Source of the DNA: an uncultured Merdimonas sp.
Lineage (GTDB): Bacteria > Bacillota > Clostridia > Lachnospirales > Lachnospiraceae
NCBI GenBank assembly: GCA_944375725.1
Contig: CALWAZ010000138.1
Span: forward strand, 1-35,529
Length of the DNA stretch: 35,529 bases
Reading direction: 5' to 3'
Position 1 is the first letter of the stretch, and each line of letters opens with the position of its first letter. Shown piece after piece: positions 24,080-31,705 of this stretch. The position numbers and the translations under genes are program-made. Below the pieces are notes generated by a model. It saw only the letters and a program-made list of their open reading frames with translations. It was not told the origin of the DNA and did not search any database.

Positions 24080-24838
24080 TCAGCCATCCTGCTCAAAGCT
24101 GATAAATTTGGAGTCCTCCGTATAATTTTCCATGTGGAAGACACCGGACCGCCCTTCCAGATCCGGAAACAGATCATAAAGCCTTCCTATCTTTTCCTCC
24201 AGCGAGCCGCTGTTTCCCAGAGCCACCCGGACCTGGTCAAAATAAAGAGTCAGGGACAGATCCTTGTCAAACTCAATCCTGTCCGGAGACAGCTCATATT
24301 TCTTCACAAGCTGCGTGATGGTCAAAATCCGGTTAAAAATGGAATCATCCTCCACCGCCAGCTTCTGGTACAGAGCCAGGGAGCTGAATTTAAGCCCGGA
24401 AATGCAAGGCACTCCTTCCTTGGCCTCGGAGGAGCATTCCACCACCACGCCGTCCTGATCAAAATAAAAGTTTGATCCCATATAGGCCACATAGCCTACG
24501 ATACTCTTTTCGTAAACCCGGATCCGGACCTTTCCGGGGGCCAGCAGGCTCACTTCAATCTTGTCCACAAAGGGAATCTCTTCCGTGTCGAAATATTTAT
24601 ATTTGAGATAAAGATACAGAGAATTGGAGGTGCGGCGGTCCGTAATGACCCGGTCCCGGATCTCTTCCTCCGTGTAAAAGCTGTTTCCAGTCACTTCCAC
24701 ATCCCGGATCTGGAACAGAATCACCACAAGCACGCCTGCCAGCAGCAGTACCAGTACCAGAATGGCTGCCGCCAGGAATCCTCTGCCTCTTCCTGTTCGC
24801 TTTCTCTTTCTCTGAATTTTCTTTTTTCTTTCCTTCAT
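24080..24838 (-). CDS. ftsQ: Division protein FtsQ/DivIB
   Basis: A bitopic septum protein that forms a complex with FtsL and FtsB/DivIC. The 252 residues have a very basic cytoplasmic start (ERKKKIQRKRKRTGRGRG), one membrane helix (about 22-43), a POTRA domain (IRDVEVTGNSFYTEEEIRDRVI to VRIRVYEKSIVGYVAY), and a beta domain (YFDQDGVVVECSSE onward). The ATG at 24838 has GGAG close by; an alternative TTG eight codons earlier lies inside a palindrome and is unlikely. It follows murA after 95 bp that consist almost wholly of palindromes. Identity as FtsQ/DivIB rests on topology, POTRA and position in the dcw cluster. Confidence 0.92.
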   Translation of the reverse strand: MKERKKKIQRKRKRTGRGRGFLAAAILVLVLLLAGVLVVILFQIRDVEVTGNSFYTEEEIRDRVITDRRTSNSLYLYLKYKYFDTEEIPFVDKIEVSLLAPGKVRIRVYEKSIVGYVAYMGSNFYFDQDGVVVECSSEAKEGVPCISGLKFSSLALYQKLAVEDDSIFNRILTITQLVKKYELSPDRIEFDKDLSLTLYFDQVRVALGNSGSLEEKIGRLYDLFPDLEGRSGVFHMENYTEDSKFISFEQDG

Positions 24839-24853
24839 TCTCTCCGCCCGCAG

Positions 24854-24951
24854 GCGGTACAATGTCTAGCGACATTGTACCATGTCTGACGACATGGCCC
24901 CTCCGGGCGATGCCATACGGCGCGGTACAATGTCTAGCGACATTGTACCAT
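24854..24951. repeat. Three palindromes, two identical, between murA and ftsQ
   Basis: An identical 30-bp sequence occurs at 24854-24883 and 24922-24951. Its core is a perfect palindrome with 11-bp arms GGTACAATGTC/GACATTGTACC and a 4-nt centre (24856-24881 and 24924-24949). Between them a third palindrome CCATGTC-TGAC-GACATGG (24880-24897) shares the ATGTC/GACAT core but has different outer pairs that are still complementary. As RNA from the minus strand the loops are GCUA and GUCA. The murA stop codon lies in the centre of the right copy. Confidence 0.95.
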
Positions 24952-26184
24952 AACTCCAAGGGCTTTTAAATCCCTGATTATATTTTCATATCCCCGGGCA
25001 ATATAATGGTACTGAAGGATTCTGCTGGTTCCTTCTGCTGCCGCGGCGGCGATACACAGGGCGGCTCCTCCCCGGAGCTCTTCTGCTTCCACTCTGGCTC
25101 CTGTAAGCCGTTCCGTCCCCTTTATGAAAGCCTTTGAGCCCCGGATCCGGATATCCGCTCCCATCCGGCACAGCTCCTTTGCCGCTTTGAAACGGGCCTC
25201 AAAGATCTGCTCGTCAATGACGCTCTCCCCATCGGCCAGGCAGAGGGCTGCCATCAGCGGCGACTGCAGATCTGTCGGGAATCCCGGATAAGGCGCTGTC
25301 CTGATCCGAACCCCGCCCCGGCACCGTCCAGGGCACCATAAGAACAGGCTGTCTCCCCGGCTTTCCTGCCGGGCTCCCATCGCTTTTAACACCTGCCGGA
25401 CAGCTGTCAGCTGTCCCAGAGGCACCTCCGTGAGCACCACTTTTCCTCCGGCCGCCGCGGCCAGAAGCATATAGGTCCCTGCCACAATCCGGTCCGGCAT
25501 AATCCGGTACTCCGTCTCATGAAGCTCACGGACGCCCCGGATCCGGATGGTACCGGTTCCGGCTCCTTCGATCCTGGCGCCCATACCTGTCAGAAAACGG
25601 CAGAGCTCTTCGATCTCCGGTTCCCTGGCAGCGTTTTGCAGGACTGTCACTCCTTCCGCGCGCACAGCCAGAAGAATCACATTTTCTGTGGCTCCCACGC
25701 TGGGAAAAGGCAGCCTGATCTGCGCCCCTTTCGCCCGGCGGCAGACCGCGCGCACGCCCTCCGGCTCCTCCCAGAGCCGGGCGCCCATCTGCCTCAGAGC
25801 CTCCAGGTGCAGATCGATGGGCCGTTTTCCGATGACACATCCGCCCGGATAAGGGAGAAAAGCCTCTCCCATCCTTCCCAGCAGGCTCCCCAGAAGCATG
25901 ATGGAGGACCGCATGACACCGGCGCAGTCCTTGGGCGCCCGTCCCGGATGCACCTCCCCCGCGTCTATGATCAGCCTGTTCCCTTCCCGGCGCGTTTTGC
26001 AGCCATAGCCCTCCAGAATCTCCAGCATGGAAGCCGCGTCCGTAATAGCGGGACAGTTTTCCAGCACGGTAACGCCCGGACTTTGCAGAGCAGCAGAGAG
26101 AATCGGAAGCGCCGCGTTTTTGGAGCCCTGTATGCGGACCTCCCCGCAGAGCGGACTGCCTCCCTCGATTTCCAGATAATCCAA
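24934..26184 (-). CDS. murA: UDP-N-acetylglucosamine 1-carboxyvinyltransferase
   Basis: First committed step of peptidoglycan synthesis: enolpyruvyl transfer from PEP to UDP-GlcNAc. The 416 residues show IEGGSPLCGEVRIQGSKNAALPI at the N-terminus (catalytic Lys in SKNAA), the loop Cys in FLPYPGGCVIGKRPIDLH (the fosfomycin target, present here) and the Asp of GFPTDLQSPLMA. The best start is a TTG at 26184 with GGAGG 8 nt upstream, giving MDYLEIEGG; a longer frame overlaps ftsW but lacks a ribosome-binding site and similarity. The stop is formed by the right palindrome, so the last residues MVQCR are repeat-encoded. A second murA copy elsewhere is common in Bacillota. Confidence 0.94.
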   Translation of the reverse strand: MDYLEIEGGSPLCGEVRIQGSKNAALPILSAALQSPGVTVLENCPAITDAASMLEILEGYGCKTRREGNRLIIDAGEVHPGRAPKDCAGVMRSSIMLLGSLLGRMGEAFLPYPGGCVIGKRPIDLHLEALRQMGARLWEEPEGVRAVCRRAKGAQIRLPFPSVGATENVILLAVRAEGVTVLQNAAREPEIEELCRFLTGMGARIEGAGTGTIRIRGVRELHETEYRIMPDRIVAGTYMLLAAAAGGKVVLTEVPLGQLTAVRQVLKAMGARQESRGDSLFLWCPGRCRGGVRIRTAPYPGFPTDLQSPLMAALCLADGESVIDEQIFEARFKAAKELCRMGADIRIRGSKAFIKGTERLTGARVEAEELRGGAALCIAAAAAEGTSRILQYHYIARGYENIIRDLKALGVMVQCR

Positions 26185-26236
26185 AGCCTTTCCCTCCACG
26201 GTTCTCACTATACCATTAAGATATGCCGGCAGAGCG

Positions 26237-27355
26237 TTATGGTTCCTGGCGGACGTTCCGGGACACATTCAGGGCAAGCCCCATCTCCGACAGAAGGAAA
26301 AGCACTGAGGTGCCTCCGTAGCTTACAAAGGGAAGAGTGATGCCCGTATTGGGAATCGTATTGGTTACCACCGCGATATTCAGAATCACCTGAATCAGAA
26401 TGTGTCCCATAATCCCGGCGGCAATCAGGCTTCCCAGCAGATCCGGCACATGCACCGCTATGATCATCAGCCTCCAGACCAGCAGCAGAAACAGAAGCAT
26501 CAGAAGCATGGCGCCCGCCAGCCCGAATTCCTCACACACTATGGAAAAGATCATGTCATTCTGGGCCTCCGGCACAAATCCCAGCTTCTGCATGCTGTTC
26601 CCGTAGCCCACTCCGAACAGCCCGCCGGATCCGATGGCGTAAAGTCCCTGCAGGGTCTGATAGCCCTTTTCATAAGCCTCCGGATTACGCCAGATGGCAA
26701 GCCGCTCCAGCCGGTAGGATTCCACGCTTAAAAATACCGCTAGAAATCCCACTCCCAGGCCGCCCATGGCAATAAACTGCAGATATTTTGGACTGGCTGT
26801 AAAGACCAGAATCACCGCGATTCCCATGATGATAATGGCTGTACTCAGGTTGTTCGTGCCTACCAGCCCCACGATGGGAAGAATCAGCAGCATTACCAGA
26901 AACATCTGGCGCAGGGAGGTCATCTTCCGCACTCGGCGGCTGATGACCGAGGAGAGCAGCACGATCACCGCTACCTTGGCAAATTCTGAGGGCTGAAAGG
27001 AAATGGGGCCCAAGGAAAGCCACCGTTTGGATCCATTGTACTCATCTCCGAAAAACAGCACTGCCGTGGACAGAGCCAGGGACAGCAGATACCCCGGTAC
27101 CGCCAGCTTTTCCCACCGGTGGTAGTCGATTTTTGAGACCGCGTACATGGCCGCCAGTCCCAGAGAGGTGGCAAAGAACTGCTTTTTCAGGTAATAGGCC
27201 TTATCCGCGAATTTTACCTGTCCGTTCCAGGAACTGGTGCTGTAAAGCACAACAAGTCCGAATCCCACCAGAATCAGCACTACCAGCAGCAGGCTGTAAT
27301 CGAAAGACTCCCGCCTTTGCTTCTTTTCCTTTCCGGTGGAATCCGGACCTGTCAT
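26237..27355 (-). CDS. ftsW: Septal peptidoglycan polymerase FtsW (SEDS)
   Basis: A ten-helix SEDS glycosyltransferase that polymerises lipid II at the septum with a class B PBP. The 372 residues contain FDYSLLLVVLILVGFGLVVLYSTSS in helix 1, NGSKRWLSLGPISFQPSEFAK in the first large loop, the catalytic-site region VGTNNLSTAIIIMGIA, GIGYGNS-like GVGYGNSMQKLGFVPEAQNDMIFSI, and NTGITLPFVSYGGTS near the end. The ATG at 27355 has GGAGG 4-5 nt upstream; an ATG nine codons earlier has none. In this cluster position FtsW rather than RodA or SpoVE is expected, although SpoVE-type function in sporulation cannot be excluded. Confidence 0.92.
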   Translation of the reverse strand: MTGPDSTGKEKKQRRESFDYSLLLVVLILVGFGLVVLYSTSSWNGQVKFADKAYYLKKQFFATSLGLAAMYAVSKIDYHRWEKLAVPGYLLSLALSTAVLFFGDEYNGSKRWLSLGPISFQPSEFAKVAVIVLLSSVISRRVRKMTSLRQMFLVMLLILPIVGLVGTNNLSTAIIIMGIAVILVFTASPKYLQFIAMGGLGVGFLAVFLSVESYRLERLAIWRNPEAYEKGYQTLQGLYAIGSGGLFGVGYGNSMQKLGFVPEAQNDMIFSIVCEEFGLAGAMLLMLLFLLLVWRLMIIAVHVPDLLGSLIAAGIMGHILIQVILNIAVVTNTIPNTGITLPFVSYGGTSVLFLLSEMGLALNVSRNVRQEP

Positions 27356-27438
27356 ATGACCTCCGTTCCGGAGAAGCCGCATCTGATGCGCGAAAGGGTT
27401 TTCACTTCCCTTTTTCCCGGCCTCTCCCCTGTCTCATT

Positions 27439-28797
27439 TTAATCTGAAAGCTCACGGACGTATTTTTTAAACAGTCTTCCTCTCTGTTCGTAATTGTCAA
27501 ACATGCCCCAGCTTGCGCAGGCCGGCGACAGAAGCACCGCGTCTCCGGGTCTTGCCTTTTCCGCGCAGACCTTCACCGCCTCTTCCAGGCTGTCTGTGAA
27601 CACGATATTCGTAAAGCCATGCCGTCTGGCTGTCTCGGCGATCTGCTCCGCGGTCTGGCCCAGCAGCACCAGCCACTGTACCTTATCGCCGAAGTTCTCG
27701 ATCCAGTCATCAAAGGTTACATGCTTGTCGTAGCCTCCGCCGATCAGCACTGTAGGCCGGTTCATAGCCTGAACCGCCTTGATGGAAGCGTCAGTATTGG
27801 TTCCCTTGGAATCATTGTAATAGGCTACGCCTTTTTTCTCCGCCACAAATTCGATCCGGTGTTCCACTGCCGTGAAATGAATCACAGTCTCCCGGATGTT
27901 CGGGAGCGGAACTCCCATCGCCGCCGCAATGGCGATGGCCGCCATCACGTTTTCATAGTTATGGGTTCCCAGAAGCTTCAGCTCACTGATATCGCAGATT
28001 TTGGTGCGGACAGCATCGTCGCAGTAGACAATGGAAGTGCCATCCAGAAATACGCCCTGATCCAGTATATGCTCCCGGCTGAAATACAGAACCGAAGCCT
28101 TTACCTGCTCCCCGAAGCGCCTGGTCTCCTCATCGTCATAATTCAGAACGCAGGTGTCTGTCTCGTCCTGATTTTTCGCAATCAGCTCCTTGGTACGGAT
28201 ATAGCATTCCATGGTATGATGCCTGTCCAGATGATCAGGCGTGATATTCAAAATCGCGCTGACCTTCGGATGGAAGCTTTCTATGGTCTCCAGCTGAAAG
28301 CTGCTGATCTCTGCCGCTGTGACGCTCTTTTCCGTCATACGCAGCGCCTCATGGGTATAGGCGTCTCCGATGTTGCCCACCACGAAGACCTCCGGAAACC
28401 AGCTTTTGAAGATTTCGCCCACCAGGGTGGTGGTTGTCGTCTTTCCGTTTGTGCCGGTTATGGCCGCCACCTTTCCCTTTCCGAAATGCCAGGCCAGCTC
28501 CACCTCGCCCCAGATCTTCGCGCCATTCCTGCGCATGTCCTCCACCAGAGGCAGATCCACAGGCACACCGGGGCTTAAAATCACCAGCTCCGTCTCCTTT
28601 TTCACCTCTTCCGGCAGAGCCCCGAGAATAATCCGGGCACGGCTTCCCTCCGGCAGGCGGCTGCGCACTTCCTCCTCTGTCAGCCGGTCATTGCTGTCAT
28701 ACAGTATCGGAGAAGCCCCCGCTTTCTCCAGAAGCTCCACGGCTCCGGTGCCGCTGACACCGCTGCCTATCACCAGAATCTTTTTATCCGTTATCAT
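27439..28797 (-). CDS. murD: UDP-N-acetylmuramoyl-L-alanine--D-glutamate ligase
   Basis: ATP-dependent addition of D-Glu to UDP-MurNAc-L-Ala. The 452 residues form three domains: a Rossmann N-terminus (KILVIGSGVSGTGAVELLEKAG), the central ATP domain with the P-loop GTNGKTTTTTLVGEI, the SSFQLET and NITPDHLDRH motifs, and a C-terminal domain with YYNDSKGTNTDA and ALVxSPACASWGMFDNYEQRG-like LLSPACASWGMFDNY. The start at 28797 has AGGAGG 9 nt upstream, better than the ATG ten codons earlier. It is 54 bp after mraY and 83 bp before ftsW in one co-directional series. Confidence 0.96.
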   Translation of the reverse strand: MITDKKILVIGSGVSGTGAVELLEKAGASPILYDSNDRLTEEEVRSRLPEGSRARIILGALPEEVKKETELVILSPGVPVDLPLVEDMRRNGAKIWGEVELAWHFGKGKVAAITGTNGKTTTTTLVGEIFKSWFPEVFVVGNIGDAYTHEALRMTEKSVTAAEISSFQLETIESFHPKVSAILNITPDHLDRHHTMECYIRTKELIAKNQDETDTCVLNYDDEETRRFGEQVKASVLYFSREHILDQGVFLDGTSIVYCDDAVRTKICDISELKLLGTHNYENVMAAIAIAAAMGVPLPNIRETVIHFTAVEHRIEFVAEKKGVAYYNDSKGTNTDASIKAVQAMNRPTVLIGGGYDKHVTFDDWIENFGDKVQWLVLLGQTAEQIAETARRHGFTNIVFTDSLEEAVKVCAEKARPGDAVLLSPACASWGMFDNYEQRGRLFKKYVRELSD

Positions 28798-28851
28798 GTT
28801 CAGGTTCCTCCTGTCTTCTGTTTCCATATTTTCCGCTGCATTTTCTGCGGC

Positions 28852-29808
28852 TTACAGTGCCATGATTCCCACGAGACAGAGGATCGCTGTCACAATGGAG
28901 AATACGGCTACTACTCTTGTCTCAGACCAGCCTCCCAGCTCAAAATGATGATGGATGGGAGCCATGCGAAAGATTCTCTTTCCGCCGCTGATCTTAAAAT
29001 ACGTCACCTGAATCATGACAGAGAGTATCTCCACCCAGTAGACAAGAGCCACAATCAGAATGAAGATGGGCATATCCATCATATAGGCCGTGGACGCCAC
29101 AAAGCCGCCCAGCGCCAGGGAACCGGTATCTCCCATGAAGACGCTGGCCGGATAGACGTTGAACAGAAGGAAGCCCATCAGGCTTCCTGCCACCGCGCAG
29201 GTGATCGGATGGATGCCGCTCTGGGTGCCGATGGCTACCACCGAGAAAAAGGTGGCGATCAGAAGCGTCACGCTGGAAGCCAGGCCGTCCAGCCCATCGG
29301 TAAAGTTCGCTCCGTTTACCGTGCCGATGATGGCCAGGAATGCCACGGGCACAGCCAGCCAGCCAAGGTGGAGATAATGGCCCGGCATAAACGGAATCAG
29401 CATAGCCATATCGCCGCCTTTCAGATTGTAATAGTAAAACACAAAAATCCCTGTCACCAGAAACTGTCCCAGCATCTTCTGGCCCGGAGTCAGTCCCTCG
29501 GAACGGTGCAGCATAATCTTGATATAATCGTCCAGAAAGCCGATGACTCCAAAGCCTGCCGTCACAAACAGAATCGGAATGATCTTCGGATAATCCTTTA
29601 CATAAATCAGAGACGTGATAATGATTCCTGCCAGTATCATCAGGCCTCCCATGGTGGGGGTCCCCGTCTTCTTCAGATGGCTCTTGGGGCCGTCATCCCG
29701 CTCTGTCTGTCCGAACTTCAGCCTGCGCAGCAGCGGAATCACCACGGGTCCTAAAGCCGCGCTGATGGCAAAGGAAATCAATATGGGCAGTATCGTCGTA
29801 TAATCCAT
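28852..29808 (-). CDS. mraY: Phospho-N-acetylmuramoyl-pentapeptide transferase
   Basis: Transfers phospho-MurNAc-pentapeptide to undecaprenyl phosphate, making lipid I at the inner face of the membrane. The 318 residues have about ten membrane helices. Family motifs are present: DDGPKSHLKKTGTPTMGG, the DD pair in GFLDDYIK, NFTDGLDGLA, FNVYPASVFMGDTGSLALGG and the HHHFE near the C-terminus. The ATG has AGAGG 9 nt upstream. It lies 72 bp downstream of the second PBP gene. Confidence 0.97.
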   Translation of the reverse strand: MDYTTILPILISFAISAALGPVVIPLLRRLKFGQTERDDGPKSHLKKTGTPTMGGLMILAGIIITSLIYVKDYPKIIPILFVTAGFGVIGFLDDYIKIMLHRSEGLTPGQKMLGQFLVTGIFVFYYYNLKGGDMAMLIPFMPGHYLHLGWLAVPVAFLAIIGTVNGANFTDGLDGLASSVTLLIATFFSVVAIGTQSGIHPITCAVAGSLMGFLLFNVYPASVFMGDTGSLALGGFVASTAYMMDMPIFILIVALVYWVEILSVMIQVTYFKISGGKRIFRMAPIHHHFELGGWSETRVVAVFSIVTAILCLVGIMAL

Positions 29809-29880
29809 AATCGCTTACCTCTCATGTTCTTTTCTTGCATCAGCATTATAAGCTTTTTTTTCCCGCCGCGCAACCACAAA

Positions 29881-31617
29881 TCAGCCTTCCGTCTTTTCAA
29901 TTCCCAGATAAGGCAGAATATTTTCAAAAATGTCCCGGATCACGGGAGCCGCTATGGTGCCTCCATAATACACCCCCTGAGGATTGTGAATGATGCACAT
30001 GGCCAAAACCTCCGGATCATCCGCCGGCGCAAAGCCCACAAAGGAAGAGATATATTTGTTCGTTCCTCTGGGAAGGGTCTGGGAAGTGGCTGTCTTCCCT
30101 CCGATCCGGTAGCCCTCGATATAGGCCTTGTTTCCGCCTCCCTCCGAAACCACCTTTTCCAGAAGATATCGCATGGTTTCCGAGGTCTTTTCCGAGACTA
30201 TGCCTTCCTTTGTCTCATACCGAAATTGCTTTAAAAGCTCTCCTTCCCTGTTTCGGATCTCCACGCCGAAATGGGGTGTCACTCTGGTTCCGCCGTTGAT
30301 GATGGAACTGATGGTCGTGGCCAGCTGAATGGGCGTGATCTGAAAGGACTGCCCGAAAGAAATGGTGGCCAGCTCCACCGCTCCTATATTTTCCTTTTTG
30401 TGCATGATAGTGGAAGCCTCGCCCGGGATATCGATCCCGGTCTTGCTCATCAGACCGAACTGCTGAAAATACTGATAAAAATCGTCCACGCCGATTCTCT
30501 GTCCGATGTCAATAAAAACCGGGTTGCAGGAATTCATGATGGCCTGCACAAAGGTCTCCGTTCCATGGCCGCCTACCTTGTGGCAGCGGATTTTCCTGTC
30601 CTCCACAATACGGTAGCCCGGGCAGTTAAAGGTATCATCCAGAGAAACCACACCCTTCTCCAGTGCCGCGGCCGCTGTGATGGTCTTGAACGTGGAACCC
30701 GGCTCATAGGTATCATTTACGCTCTGGTTTCTCCACATCTGATTCAGCAGATCCTGCTTTTCCTGCGTGGTCAGGCCGCTGGTATCCGTGTCCGTATTCA
30801 GTGTAAACGGATCGTTCAGATCAAATTCCGGTACATTGACACAGGCATAGATTTCCCCGTTTTTCGGATTCATAACCAGAATGGACACATAGGCAGCCTG
30901 TTTTTCCTCCAGCGCTTTCAGCGCCGCCTGCTGGGCGTACAGCTGGATATTGTAATCCAGGCTCACATAGAGATCGTTCCCCGGCACCGGTTCCACCCGC
31001 TCCTCCCCCGCGTCCGCAATCTCCACTCCTCTGGCATCGGTCTCCGTAAGGATCGTTCCGTCGATTCCCTGCAGATACTCGTCATACACTACTTCCAGTC
31101 CGATGATTCCCTGATTGTCGCTCCCCGTAAAGCCCAGCACCTTGGAAGCCAGGCTTCCATAAGGGTAATACCGTTTAAAATCCTCATCCACCTTGACGCC
31201 GGCCAGTTCGTAGGCGCGGATCCGGTCGCCGGTTTCCTTCTCCACATTTGCCTTGATCCGCTCAATGGAGCTGTACTTTTCCACCCGTTCCCGCACCGTC
31301 TCCTCGGAAATCCCCAGCTCCCTGCTCAAGACCTCTATGACCCGTTCCGGGTCCTCTATCTGGCTGTGTACCACGGAGATGGTACAGACTGTCCGGTTAT
31401 CAGCCAGAACTGTCCCGGAGGCATCCACAATTTTCCCCCGGGCAGCTTTGATGCTCCGCTCCCTCTCATGGAGATCCTCTGCCAGCTCCTGGTAGTACTC
31501 CGACTCAAAAATCATAAGCTGCACCAGACGGGCCGCCAGGCCCGCCAGAGCCAGAAAGCAGACGATAAATACAATCATGATTTTCTTCCGGTTATAGGTT
31601 TTGCATTTCGGATTCAT
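29881..31617 (-). CDS. Class B penicillin-binding protein, SpoVD-like
   Basis: A bitopic transpeptidase of 578 residues. It has a short cytoplasmic tail, one membrane helix (about 11-33), a PBP dimerisation domain (GKIVDASGTVLADNRT, FKRYYPYGSLASKVLGFTG), and a transpeptidase domain with SxxK as STFK, SCN as the second motif, and a third motif KTA in RIGGKTATSQTLPRGTNKY instead of KTG. PASTA repeats are absent. Position after another class B PBP and before mraY suggests SpoVD (spore cortex). The likely ATG at 31617 directly follows the T run of a long hairpin whose 3' arm supplies GGGG as ribosome-binding site; an ATG four codons earlier lies inside the hairpin. SpoVD against FtsI assignment of the two paralogues is uncertain. 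Confidence 0.85.
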   Translation of the reverse strand: MNPKCKTYNRKKIMIVFIVCFLALAGLAARLVQLMIFESEYYQELAEDLHERERSIKAARGKIVDASGTVLADNRTVCTISVVHSQIEDPERVIEVLSRELGISEETVRERVEKYSSIERIKANVEKETGDRIRAYELAGVKVDEDFKRYYPYGSLASKVLGFTGSDNQGIIGLEVVYDEYLQGIDGTILTETDARGVEIADAGEERVEPVPGNDLYVSLDYNIQLYAQQAALKALEEKQAAYVSILVMNPKNGEIYACVNVPEFDLNDPFTLNTDTDTSGLTTQEKQDLLNQMWRNQSVNDTYEPGSTFKTITAAAALEKGVVSLDDTFNCPGYRIVEDRKIRCHKVGGHGTETFVQAIMNSCNPVFIDIGQRIGVDDFYQYFQQFGLMSKTGIDIPGEASTIMHKKENIGAVELATISFGQSFQITPIQLATTISSIINGGTRVTPHFGVEIRNREGELLKQFRYETKEGIVSEKTSETMRYLLEKVVSEGGGNKAYIEGYRIGGKTATSQTLPRGTNKYISSFVGFAPADDPEVLAMCIIHNPQGVYYGGTIAAPVIRDIFENILPYLGIEKTEG

Positions 31618-31664
31618 AAAAGACCCCATAAACGGTTTGTTATAAACCTATTATGGGGTCTTTT
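31618..31664 (-). terminator. Terminator-like hairpin abutting the SpoVD-like start codon
   Basis: AAAAGACCCCATAA (plus 31618-31631) pairs with TTATGGGGTCTTTT (31651-31664), 14 bp without mismatch, and an inner stem GGTTT/AAACC stacks above it. On the minus strand the stem ends in TTTT followed at once by the ATG. The GGGG of the 3' arm is the only candidate ribosome-binding site, so the hairpin could terminate transcription or hide that site. Confidence 0.75.
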
Positions 31665-31705
31665 GTTTTATGCGTTTATCCCGGAAGCACTGCCAAAGCG
31701 CCGCT

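Noticed and set aside
24597..24959. A 120-codon minus-strand frame reading through the palindromes into ftsQ
   Set aside because: It is out of frame with ftsQ and begins in the palindrome region; no ribosome-binding site or domain.
26185..26268. Longer murA start overlapping ftsW
   Set aside because: No ribosome-binding site, no similarity to MurA N-termini; the TTG at 26184 has GGAGG at 8 nt and gives the family start.
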